Below are positions 1-5,359 of a stretch of DNA of 5,741 nucleotides, in pieces; positions within the stretch are counted from its first letter, which is position 1; each line of letters opens with the position of its first letter. Below the pieces are notes generated by a model. The model had not been told where the DNA came from, did not search any database, and was given only the letters and a program-made list of their open reading frames with translations. The position numbers were made by a program, and so were the translations under genes. This DNA comes from Desulfonatronospira sp. (GTDB taxonomy: Bacteria; Desulfobacterota; Desulfovibrionia; Desulfovibrionales; Desulfonatronovibrionaceae): positions 1 through 5,741 of the forward strand of contig PWSL01000491.1 of the NCBI GenBank assembly GCA_003563255.1. Direction: 5' to 3'.

Positions 1-3
1 CAA

Positions 4-17
4 ACCAACATGTTGGT
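4..17. repeat. Short perfect palindrome
   Basis: ACCAACATGTTGGT is a perfect 14-base palindrome. It sits just left of the heptad tract and may be the edge of a repeat element that continues outside the window. With no gene nearby its role is unknown, and a palindrome of this length can occur by chance. Confidence 0.3.
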
Positions 18-27
18 CGTTATAATT

Positions 28-62
28 GGTTCGTGGTTCCTGGTTCTTCGTTCCTGGTTACC
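28..62 (+). repeat. Tandem heptad tract, GGTTCNT-like, about five copies
   Basis: Five successive 7-base units read GGTTCGT, GGTTCCT, GGTTCTT, CGTTCCT and GGTTACC, so the period is seven with drift in the last units. The tract lies four bases before the composite inverted repeat that begins with GTTCCCAGG, and the unit resembles the start of that arm, so the tract may have grown by slippage from the repeat's edge. No function is apparent. Confidence 0.6.
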
Positions 63-66
63 TCTC

Positions 67-175
67 GTTCCCAGGCTCCAGCCTGGGAACGTCTAGTTCT
101 TGCGGCTCAAGCCGCTTTTTCAAAATGTGGCTGGAGCCACAAAAAAGCGATGCCCCCAGGCTGGAGCCTGGGAAC
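67..175. repeat. Composite nested inverted repeat (REP/BIME-like)
   Basis: The outer arms are themselves palindromes: 67-77 (GTTCCCAGGCT) and 80-90 are perfect reverse complements, and 155-162 pairs with 165-172. The whole 67-90 block is the reverse complement of 152-175 apart from two bases near the right block's start. Inside lie a GC hairpin (102-115), an 8-base pair of arms CGCTTTTT (113-120) and AAAAAGCG (142-149), and a further hairpin TGTGGCT/AGCCACA (126-141). The element can therefore fold as one long nested structure or as a row of small hairpins. This architecture is typical of repetitive extragenic palindromes mobilised by Y1 (IS200-like/RAYT) transposases. No transposase gene is in the window, so the class assignment is inference. 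Confidence 0.7.
102..120 (+). terminator. Terminator-like hairpin with T tract inside the repeat
   Basis: GCGGC (102-106) and GCCGC (111-115) form a GC-only 5-bp stem with a TCAA tetraloop, followed directly by five T (116-120), the form of a short intrinsic terminator for transcription entering from the left edge. The neighbouring hairpin 126-141 is followed on the minus strand by TTTTG, so the centre of the repeat could end transcription from both sides. The short stem and its place inside a repeat make this tentative. Confidence 0.3.
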
Positions 176-218
176 AAGAAAGAAAAGAAAAGAAAAAAAT
201 CCCTGCTTGCATGTTTGT

Positions 219-297
219 GGGGACAGGCACCCCGGCACTTGTTTTTTATCGAACAATAAACAGATTAGAAAAATAAGTACCGGGAGAGCCTGTCCCC
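219..297. repeat. Long imperfect hairpin element, GGGGACAGGC ends (copy 1)
   Basis: The left arm (219-247) begins GGGGACAGGCACCCC and ends in a T run. The right arm (269-297) is its inverted counterpart, ending GCCTGTCCCC. The outermost 10 bases pair perfectly and about 24 positions of the 29-base arms match, around a 21-base loop (248-268). The arms differ at one internal block: ACC-CC on the left against TCTCCC in the reverse complement of the right. The right flank carries a full second copy and a half copy. GGGGACAGGCACC repeats are common between genes of deltaproteobacteria and are thought to be REP-like elements moved by REP-associated tyrosine transposases. No such enzyme is encoded here. 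Confidence 0.75.
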
Positions 298-311
298 GTG
301 CCACATGCAGC

Positions 312-326
312 GCGCTAAACAGATAC
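312..326 (+). repeat. 15-base dispersed motif GCGCTAAACAGATAC (copy 1)
   Basis: GCGCTAAACAGATAC begins 14 bases after the end of the hairpin element 219-297. Related copies occur at 406-420, 5651-5665 and 5695-5709, a diverged inverted copy at 5526-5540, and the core TAAACAGAT also lies in the loop of the hairpin (257-265). The copy at 5651 has the same 14-base spacing from its hairpin. Function unknown; it may be part of the mobile repeat unit. Confidence 0.55.
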
Positions 327-405
327 AATGACATTGACAATATTTGAGCCGATTTGAAAAAATCAAGCGGTATGCTTCCGGGCAGGCAGCCTTTCGACAT
401 GCAAA

Positions 406-420
406 GCACTGAACAGATAC
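406..420 (+). repeat. 15-base dispersed motif, diverged copy 2
   Basis: GCACTGAACAGATAC matches the motif at 312-326 at 13 of 15 positions. It lies 94 bases downstream of that copy and is not next to a hairpin, which suggests the motif can stand alone or that its partner has decayed. Confidence 0.45.
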
Positions 421-506
421 GTTTCAACATTCTCTTAAATCCGAAAAGTCCAGAATACAGACCTTTACAAAACATTTCGTCTTTGCTAATGTTTTTATCC
501 GCCCTG

Positions 507-536
507 TTGAACAGTCCTGCAAAAAATGACTACAAA
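507..536 (+). promoter_or_regulatory. Candidate sigma-70 promoter for ppcA
   Basis: TTGAAC (507-512) and TACAAA (531-536) are separated by 18 bases and match the -35 and -10 consensus at 5 and 4 of 6 positions. A transcript starting near 543 would have a leader of about 125 bases before the carboxylase start. The AT-rich spacer supports it weakly. Such pairs are common in AT-rich intergenic DNA, so this is a candidate only. Confidence 0.3.
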
Positions 537-565
537 ACTTATTCCCGTAAAAGTCGTCAAAACCC

Positions 566-580
566 TGCAGAATATCTGCA
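566..580. promoter_or_regulatory. Operator-like dyad upstream of ppcA
   Basis: TGCAGA (566-571) and TCTGCA (575-580) form a perfect 6-base inverted repeat around ATA. It lies where a -35 region would be for the -10-like TATAGT at 595-600, for which I see no good -35 hexamer. A dyad there fits binding by a dimeric regulator, but the arms are short and no regulator gene is present, so this is suggestive only. Confidence 0.25.
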
Positions 581-650
581 CCAGGCTCGCTGATTATAGT
601 ACGGGTCAAGCCTGCTGCGGATGAACACCCCTCAGGCGGACATCTCATAA

Positions 651-656
651 AAGGAG
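651..656 (+). promoter_or_regulatory. Ribosome binding site for ppcA
   Basis: AAGGAG is a near-consensus Shine-Dalgarno sequence, 12 bases before the ATG at 669. The spacing is longer than usual but much better than for the internal ATG at 687 (30 bases), so together with the conserved residues before that second methionine it favours 669 as the start. Confidence 0.6.
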
Positions 657-668
657 CAAGACTGGACC

Positions 669-2126
669 ATGGAAATTCCTCGGTGTATGAGCACCCAGCA
701 TCCTGACAATGCATCGGCCCCTTTTTTTTCAGCCAACAATGTACTGGCAGGAGAAGATGAAATCCGGGAGGCATACTACGCCTTTTCACATCTGGGCTGC
801 GATGAGCAGATGTGGGATGTGGAAGGCAAGGAAATAGACACCTACGTAGTCAAAAAACTGCTCTCATATTACCCTGAATATTTCCGCAAAAACATCCTGG
901 GGCGGGACCTGCGCATCACCCTGCGCGTACCCAACCCCATGATTGAAAAGGCCGAGGCCAAGATCCTGCTGGAGACCCTGGAGAGTATTCCACGATCGTA
1001 TGATGCCGCCCGTCTGTTCTACGGCCGGGATATCGTGCCGATTTTCGAAGTCATACTGCCCATGACCACTTCTGCAAGATGTATAGACCGTATTTACCGT
1101 TATTATGCAGACCACATCATCGGCCGGCAGAATGCCAGGTTCAACCACGAAGACATAACCATCGCGGAATGGATCGGGGAATTTTCTCCATCAAGGATAC
1201 AGGTCATACCTCTTTTTGAGGATGTACCAAGCATGCTTAACGTCACGGCCATAATGGAAGAATATCTGGCTGACAAAGATACAAAAGACCAGAGGGTATT
1301 TCTCGCCCGTTCAGATACAGCCATGAATTACGGCCTGGCCTCGGCTGCCATGGCCAATAAGATCGCCCTTAAAAAATTCGACCAAGTGTCCAGGCGTACA
1401 GGTGTTCGCCTGCATCCCATTCTGGGCATGGGCTCCGCTCCTTTCCGTGGCGGGCTGCACCCTCACAGCACCGAACGGGTTGGGCGGGAGTACCCAAGCG
1501 TGGTCACCTTCACCATTCAGTCGGCTTTCAAGTTCGATTATCCCGTAAACGAGGTATATGCAGCTTGCCGGCATCTGAAATCGCGCAGCATAGGACCGGC
1601 CGATCCCATCGACGAAAAAAGGGCCCTGGATATAATTGAGCGCTACAGTCAGGCATACCGCAGCCGCATCAAGGAACTGGCCCCCCATATATCCCGCATG
1701 GCCAGGTATGTACCTGGAAGACGCGCCAGAAAACTGCACGTAGGCCAGTTCGGCTATGCCCGGGCAATAGGCGAAGTAAAACTGCCCAGGGCCATTGCCT
1801 TCACCTGCTCCATGTATTCCCTGGGACTGCCACCCGAGTTGCTGGCATTCGAAGCCCTGGACAAAAACGATCTCGCATTTGTGCTGGAAGCCTATCCTTC
1901 TTTCAGGGCAAAAATAGAATATGCCATGGCGTATACTGATTTTGACGGCCCTTTCATGGACAAACCACTGAGAAAAGCCTTATACTCCTCCGGGTTTTAC
2001 CATGAGGTAAACAAGGAACATCTCTCCATCGTGCATGGACTTCGAAGTGCTTCGGATAGATTTGATTCAGCTCAGGCAAGCGACTTGATGCTCCGGGCTG
2101 CACTTTTGAGGAGTTTTCTGGGATAG
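669..2126 (+). CDS. ppcA: Phosphoenolpyruvate carboxylase, archaeal type
   Basis: The cytoplasmic enzyme adds bicarbonate to phosphoenolpyruvate, giving oxaloacetate and phosphate, an anaplerotic supply for the citric acid cycle and aspartate/glutamate families. At 485 residues it matches the short archaeal-type family (about 490), not the roughly 900-residue bacterial/plant type. Recognised motifs in order: PRCMSTQHPDN at 4-14, AFSHLGCDEQMWD at 38-50, LRVPNP at 85-90, EVILPMT at 127-133, FLARSDTAMNYG at 211-222, MGSAPFRGGLHP at 254-265, ARYVPGRRARKLHVGQFGYAR region at 345-365, and SLGLPPELL at 384-392. The start at 669 keeps the conserved PRC before the second methionine and has an AAGGAG site. 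The family is nearly universal in archaea with PEP carboxylase but patchy in bacteria, so ancient transfer is likely; family members are reported to be less sensitive to aspartate than the long form. It is followed after 61 bases by the tetrapyrrole genes in the same direction. No truncation or frameshift is seen. Confidence 0.96.
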   Translation: MEIPRCMSTQHPDNASAPFFSANNVLAGEDEIREAYYAFSHLGCDEQMWDVEGKEIDTYVVKKLLSYYPEYFRKNILGRDLRITLRVPNPMIEKAEAKILLETLESIPRSYDAARLFYGRDIVPIFEVILPMTTSARCIDRIYRYYADHIIGRQNARFNHEDITIAEWIGEFSPSRIQVIPLFEDVPSMLNVTAIMEEYLADKDTKDQRVFLARSDTAMNYGLASAAMANKIALKKFDQVSRRTGVRLHPILGMGSAPFRGGLHPHSTERVGREYPSVVTFTIQSAFKFDYPVNEVYAACRHLKSRSIGPADPIDEKRALDIIERYSQAYRSRIKELAPHISRMARYVPGRRARKLHVGQFGYARAIGEVKLPRAIAFTCSMYSLGLPPELLAFEALDKNDLAFVLEAYPSFRAKIEYAMAYTDFDGPFMDKPLRKALYSSGFYHEVNKEHLSIVHGLRSASDRFDSAQASDLMLRAALLRSFLG

Positions 2127-2187
2127 CTCTCAACTTCACCCTGATCCATGATTTACATCCCGGGATTATTGCCTTATCTGGTAAGTC

Positions 2188-2856
2188 ATGAGATATTTTC
2201 CTGTATTTCTGGATCTCACATCCAAAACCTGCCTGGTGGTGGGGGCCGGTCCAGTAGGCCGCAGAAAGATATCCACCCTGAAAAAGAGTTGTGCAGGCAG
2301 TATTACCGTCATTGATCCCGGGTCCGTAAAAGAACCTCTCCTGGAAGATGAATCCATACAGTTAGTCAACAGGGTGTTCAAGCCCGGTGACGTTGAAGGC
2401 TGCCATCTGGTATTTGCATGTACTGCTGACCACGGGACAAACCAGCAGGTAGTCCAGGCCTGCCGCGAAAGAAATGTCTGGTGCAACTCGGCCACGGATC
2501 CTGACCAGGGAGACATTGTTCTGCCGGCTGTCCTGGAGCGCGGAGACCTGTTGCTGGCGGTATCCACCTGCGGGGCCAGCCCGGCCCTGAGCGCCAGGGT
2601 CAAAAAAGAGCTGGCTTCCAGGTATGGCCCGGAATACGCCCTCTTGACCACTCTCATGTCCAGGGTTAGAAAACTGGTTTTACCATTGGGGCTTCCCCAG
2701 GCTGATAATCAAAAAATCTTCCATGCAATACTAGACTCTCATGCAGCCGAAATACTTAAATCAGGTGACCGAGAGGGACTGCAAAACCTGCTGCAGGACC
2801 TGCTTCCCGCCGGCACTCACAAACATATCCAGGAGATGACACATGCTCTCTTTTAG
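2188..2856 (+). CDS. sirC: Precorrin-2 dehydrogenase (SirC/Met8/CysG N-terminal type)
   Basis: This enzyme oxidises precorrin-2 with NAD+ to sirohydrochlorin, the precursor of siroheme, cobalamin and, in sulfate reducers, heme via siroheme. The 222-residue protein is a stand-alone version of the CysG N-terminal half. Residues 1-110 form a Rossmann domain beginning MRYFPVFLDL with the nucleotide loop VVGAGPVGRRK (17-27). Asp104, in SATDPDQGDIVLPAV, sits where the family has its catalytic aspartate. STCGASPALSARVKKEL (126-142) is the family's conserved segment before the helical dimerisation region. The uroporphyrinogen methyltransferase domain is absent and must be encoded elsewhere. The related protein of Desulfovibrio vulgaris was reported to be a dehydrogenase only, without ferrochelatase activity; that is likely here but cannot be read from the sequence. 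An in-frame TAA at 2182-2184 makes 2188 the earliest ATG; its ribosome site is weak. The end overlaps the next gene by 14 bases. Confidence 0.92.
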   Translation: MRYFPVFLDLTSKTCLVVGAGPVGRRKISTLKKSCAGSITVIDPGSVKEPLLEDESIQLVNRVFKPGDVEGCHLVFACTADHGTNQQVVQACRERNVWCNSATDPDQGDIVLPAVLERGDLLLAVSTCGASPALSARVKKELASRYGPEYALLTTLMSRVRKLVLPLGLPQADNQKIFHAILDSHAAEILKSGDREGLQNLLQDLLPAGTHKHIQEMTHALF

Positions 2857-3679
2857 GATACTGGATCTGGTCATAGCTCTTTTATACCTGTCCGGGGCGG
2901 TCAGCTTTCTGCTGGGGATTATCTACTCCAGAAATAAAATCCAGAACATTTCAGCCTGCCTGACCATTGCAGGCTTTGGCCTGCACACAGTGGACCTGGC
3001 TCTGAAATACTCTTTGGGCCTGGGCGAGGTTCTGACCCAGTCCCAGTTTTATATCAGCCTTCTGGCCTGGACATTTCTACTTATCTTCATTCTTTTATGG
3101 TGGCGGCTCAAGCTGAAGTTCTTATCCCTAATAGCCGCACCCCTGGCCCTGGTGATATTCACCTGCTCACTGGCCATATCCCCGGCCACACTGCCCATCC
3201 CCGGCCTGTTGCAGGGTCTGTGGTTCGGCCTGCATATAGGTTCTCTTTTTGTAAGCATAGCACTTCTGGCCATGGCCTTCGGGGCCGGTCTGGCCTACCT
3301 GCACCTTGATAACAAAATCAAAACCAAATCCAGAATGGGAAACGTCACCCGGGATCTGCCCTCCCTGAACACTTTCGACAGGGTCAACCACTGGGCTGTC
3401 ATGGTGGGTTTTCCCCTTTTCACACTGGGCACCCTTTCCGGATTTATCTGGGCCGCCTTTACCTGGAAAACCATATTCTCCTGGGATCCCAAGGAGGTTT
3501 TTACCATCGCCATCTGGTTCTTTTTTGCCTGGCTCTTTCACAAGAGGGCCACCGGCGGCTGGAAAGGCCGGAAGCCTGCCAAGCTGGCGATTTTAATTTT
3601 TATCCTGTCCCTGATATCATTCGTGGGAATCAACTTTTTTACTGAAACTCATCACAGCCTTAGACCTGATGGAACATAA
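2843..3679 (+). CDS. ccsA: CcsA/HemX-family cytochrome c assembly membrane protein
   Basis: An integral membrane protein of the cytochrome c assembly family (CcsA/ResC/HemX). I count about eight hydrophobic segments near residues 6-28, 34-55, 68-88, 92-112, 122-152, 183-207, 217-235 and 247-266. The family signature FSWDPKEVF lies at 212-220, with candidate heme-ligand histidines at 48, 131 and 270/271, the last pair just after the final helix. The canonical tryptophan-rich WWD motif is only partly kept: the middle Trp is Phe212 and the glycine after the first Trp is Lys209. Length (278) and placement beside hemA match Bacillus HemX, which affects HemA abundance, as well as short CcsA proteins of system II cytochrome c maturation. 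Sulfate reducers make many multiheme cytochromes c, so either role fits. AGGAG at 2831-2835 is 7 bases before the ATG. It overlaps its neighbours by 14 and 11 bases. No CcsB partner is in the window. Confidence 0.88.
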   Translation: MLSFRILDLVIALLYLSGAVSFLLGIIYSRNKIQNISACLTIAGFGLHTVDLALKYSLGLGEVLTQSQFYISLLAWTFLLIFILLWWRLKLKFLSLIAAPLALVIFTCSLAISPATLPIPGLLQGLWFGLHIGSLFVSIALLAMAFGAGLAYLHLDNKIKTKSRMGNVTRDLPSLNTFDRVNHWAVMVGFPLFTLGTLSGFIWAAFTWKTIFSWDPKEVFTIAIWFFFAWLFHKRATGGWKGRKPAKLAILIFILSLISFVGINFFTETHHSLRPDGT

Positions 3680-4988
3680 AATACACCTTTTCGGCTTGAG
3701 CCACAAAACAGCCGAAGTTGAAATCCGGGAGAAATTCGCTCTCACCGGATTCAACCCGATTGATGCAGGGCTGGTCACAAAGCAGGGACCAGTGTGTGAA
3801 GCCCTGATCCTGTCCACCTGCAACCGCGTGGAAGTGCTCTGCGTGGGCATCCCCGAAGATGAACAGGTCCGCAACAGGGTCCTGGAAACCTGGGCCGGCT
3901 TCTGCGGCGCCCAGGCGGATCTCCTGGCCCGGCATATTTATCATTATACTGATCGCGATGCTGTGCGCCACCTGTTTTCAGTGGCTGCCAGTCTGGATTC
4001 CATGGTCCTTGGGGAGCCCCAGATCCTGGGGCAGCTCAAGGACGCCTACCGCAAAGCCGTGGATGAACACAGCACCGGGGTCATTATCAACCGCATGCTG
4101 CACAAGTCATTTTCCTCTGCCAAAAGGACCCGTTCCGAAACCGCGGTCTCATCCAGTGCCGTATCCATCAGCTACGCCGCGGTTGAGCTGGCCAAAAAGA
4201 TCTTCGGCGAGCTGGACAACCACCGGGCCATGCTCATTGGAGCAGGGGAAATGGCTGAACTGGCAGCTTTACACCTCTTAAACCAGGGCCTTAAGGAAAT
4301 TATGGTCGCCAACCGCACACTGGAAAGGGCCAGGGAACTGGCCGATAGATTTCAGGGAAAGGCCATGTGCCTGGAGGATATATTCAATTACCTGCCTCAG
4401 GCGGACATAATAATCAGTTCCACAGGCTCTTCCTCGGCCATAATCCGGGCCAGGGATCTCCGGGAAGTCCTCAGGAAAAGAAAACACAGCCCCATGTTTT
4501 TCATTGACATAGCCGTTCCCAGGGATATCGATCCAGACGTGAACCAGCTGGATAATATCTACCTTTACGACATTGACGACCTGCAGGAGGTGGTTGAGGA
4601 AAACCTGGCCGGGCGTAAGGAAGAGGCCCGCAAGGCCGAAGGGATCATAGAGCAGGAAGTGGCAAAATTCGAAAAGTGGCTCAATTCCCTGGACCTGAGC
4701 CCGACTATAGTGGATCTTTTAAACAAGGGCGAGACCATAGCCCGCAAGGAAGTCAAAAAATCCCTGCGCAACCTCCCGGCGGACCTGGATGACAAAACCC
4801 GACAGACTATGGAACACTTGGCGGAATCCCTGGTAGGCAAGCTCTACCACGACCCTATTGCCTTTCTGAAACGGCGCTCCAGGGAAGAGGGGTCATCAGA
4901 GAAATATATCGACCTGGCCCGCAAAGTCTTCAACCTGGACGAGGAACAAATACCCGACAATCCCCACGCTGATAAAAAAGGAAAATAA
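3669..4988 (+). CDS. hemA: Glutamyl-tRNA reductase
   Basis: This cytoplasmic NADPH enzyme reduces glutamyl-tRNA(Glu) to glutamate-1-semialdehyde, the first committed step of C5-route tetrapyrrole synthesis; HemL then makes 5-aminolevulinate. At 439 residues it is of normal length. The N-terminal catalytic domain starts IHLFGLSHKTAEVEIREK (5-22) and carries the nucleophile Cys51 in LSTCNRVE (48-55). The family signature runs through LDSMVLGEPQILGQLKDAY (109-127). The NADPH domain has LIGAGEMAELAA (189-200), VANRT (213-217), SSTGSSS (250-256) and FIDIAVPRDIDP (278-289). The helical dimerisation domain follows from about 310, with a charged tail. The ATG lies inside the end of ccsA (11-base overlap) and has no recognisable Shine-Dalgarno sequence, so translation is probably coupled to ccsA. 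No heme-regulatory Cys-Pro motif is obvious. The stop is one base before the next start. Confidence 0.97.
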   Translation: MEHKIHLFGLSHKTAEVEIREKFALTGFNPIDAGLVTKQGPVCEALILSTCNRVEVLCVGIPEDEQVRNRVLETWAGFCGAQADLLARHIYHYTDRDAVRHLFSVAASLDSMVLGEPQILGQLKDAYRKAVDEHSTGVIINRMLHKSFSSAKRTRSETAVSSSAVSISYAAVELAKKIFGELDNHRAMLIGAGEMAELAALHLLNQGLKEIMVANRTLERARELADRFQGKAMCLEDIFNYLPQADIIISSTGSSSAIIRARDLREVLRKRKHSPMFFIDIAVPRDIDPDVNQLDNIYLYDIDDLQEVVEENLAGRKEEARKAEGIIEQEVAKFEKWLNSLDLSPTIVDLLNKGETIARKEVKKSLRNLPADLDDKTRQTMEHLAESLVGKLYHDPIAFLKRRSREEGSSEKYIDLARKVFNLDEEQIPDNPHADKKGK

Positions 4989-4989
4989 T

Positions 4990-5325
4990 ATGCGTTCTTA
5001 CATGATTCAGGATATTAAGCCTGCTGATATACACAAGATCACCTCTCACCTCCAGGAAACCGGGTACAAGAATCCCCTGGACGGCCTCTTCTGGCTGCCC
5101 CTGCCCCGGTCCCTGTGGGCTTCAGACCAGGAAGAGCACTCGCATCAATGCGGACCATATTACCTGGCTCTGGAACTTGGACCGGACTGGCTCAGGCTGG
5201 AATTCCTGGTTCGAAGCGAGCAAAGGCTCAGGTGCGACTGCATCAAATACGCCGACTCCAGGCAACGCGAAGCTATGATGGAATTCCTGGATCAGCTAAT
5301 AAGAAACCGGGACATTGCCGTATAA
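4990..5325 (+). CDS. Conserved-looking small protein of unknown function
   Basis: I do not recognise a named family for this 111-residue, probably cytoplasmic protein. The start is well supported: AAGGA at 4978-4982 is 7 bases before the ATG, which is one base after the hemA stop, giving strong translational coupling. There is no signal peptide or membrane helix. The N-terminus looks helical (IKPADIHKITSHLQETG, 9-25). The middle is rich in aromatic residues and prolines, with DGLFWLPLPRSLW at 31-43, HSHQCGPYYLALEL at 50-63 and WLRLEFLVRSEQRLRCDC at 67-84. A charged helix ends the protein (RQREAMMEFLDQLIRNRD, 91-108). Histidines 50 and 52 and cysteines 54, 82 and 84 could bind a metal, but the spacing fits no motif I know. 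The dense middle and strict spacing argue for a real gene. From position only, a role in hemA expression or tetrapyrrole metabolism is possible. Confidence 0.8.
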   Translation: MRSYMIQDIKPADIHKITSHLQETGYKNPLDGLFWLPLPRSLWASDQEEHSHQCGPYYLALELGPDWLRLEFLVRSEQRLRCDCIKYADSRQREAMMEFLDQLIRNRDIAV

Positions 5326-5333
5326 GATATTAT

Positions 5334-5359
5334 CCGGTTGACCGGTTGGAGCCTGGAAC
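5334..5359 (+). repeat. Decayed copy of the GGAGCCTGGGAAC palindrome family
   Basis: GGAGCCTGGAAC (5348-5359) matches GGAGCCTGGGAAC at 163-175 with one base lost, and is preceded by GGTT where the left-flank copy has GGCT. The preceding bases repeat CCGGTTGA/CCGGTTGG and form a small dyad (CCGGT/ACCGG, 5334-5345). It begins eight bases after the last stop codon and is probably a remnant of the 67-175 family; the short match makes this uncertain. Confidence 0.4.

Larger units (their letters stand above)
1..668. other. Gene-free, repeat-rich left flank
   Basis: No credible gene is present in this 668-base stretch. Open frames exist on both strands but they run through inverted repeats, start at poor sites and have low-complexity translations. 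Positions 1-300 are dominated by repeats: a 14-base palindrome (4-17), tandem heptads, a composite inverted repeat, a 24-base A/G-only tract (176-199) and a long imperfect hairpin. Positions 300-450 hold two copies of a 15-base motif. Positions 450-668 are AT-richer and look like the control region of the downstream carboxylase gene. Nothing shows what lies left of the window. Confidence 0.75.

Noticed and set aside
219..297. CRISPR-type repeat array
   Set aside because: Only inverted arms and scattered copies are present, with no regularly spaced direct repeats or spacers of uniform length, and no cas genes.
26..347. Two overlapping plus-strand open frames of 77 and 104 codons
   Set aside because: They translate the heptads, palindromes and purine tract; the protein sequences reflect repeat composition only.
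107..475. 122-codon minus-strand open frame
   Set aside because: It runs through the composite inverted repeat and the GGGGACAGGC hairpin, has low-complexity phenylalanine/leucine runs from the A/G tract, no clear ribosome site and no recognisable domain.
354..593. 79-codon plus-strand open frame ahead of ppcA
   Set aside because: It begins at TTG with no ribosome site, overlaps the candidate promoter and shows no family resemblance.
610..637. Leader hairpin GCCTG/CAGGC before ppcA as a riboswitch or attenuator
   Set aside because: Five base pairs with an 18-base loop, no T tract and no alternative fold or riboswitch core.
1311..1739. 142-codon minus-strand open frame inside ppcA
   Set aside because: It is antisense to a strongly conserved coding region and has no features of its own; likewise the minus-strand frames at 2166-2657, 3167-3541 and 3660-3971.
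2152..2180. Possible promoter between ppcA and the dehydrogenase gene (TTTACA and TATCTG)
   Set aside because: The -10 hexamer matches only half the consensus and lies about 8 bases before the ATG, which would leave almost no leader.
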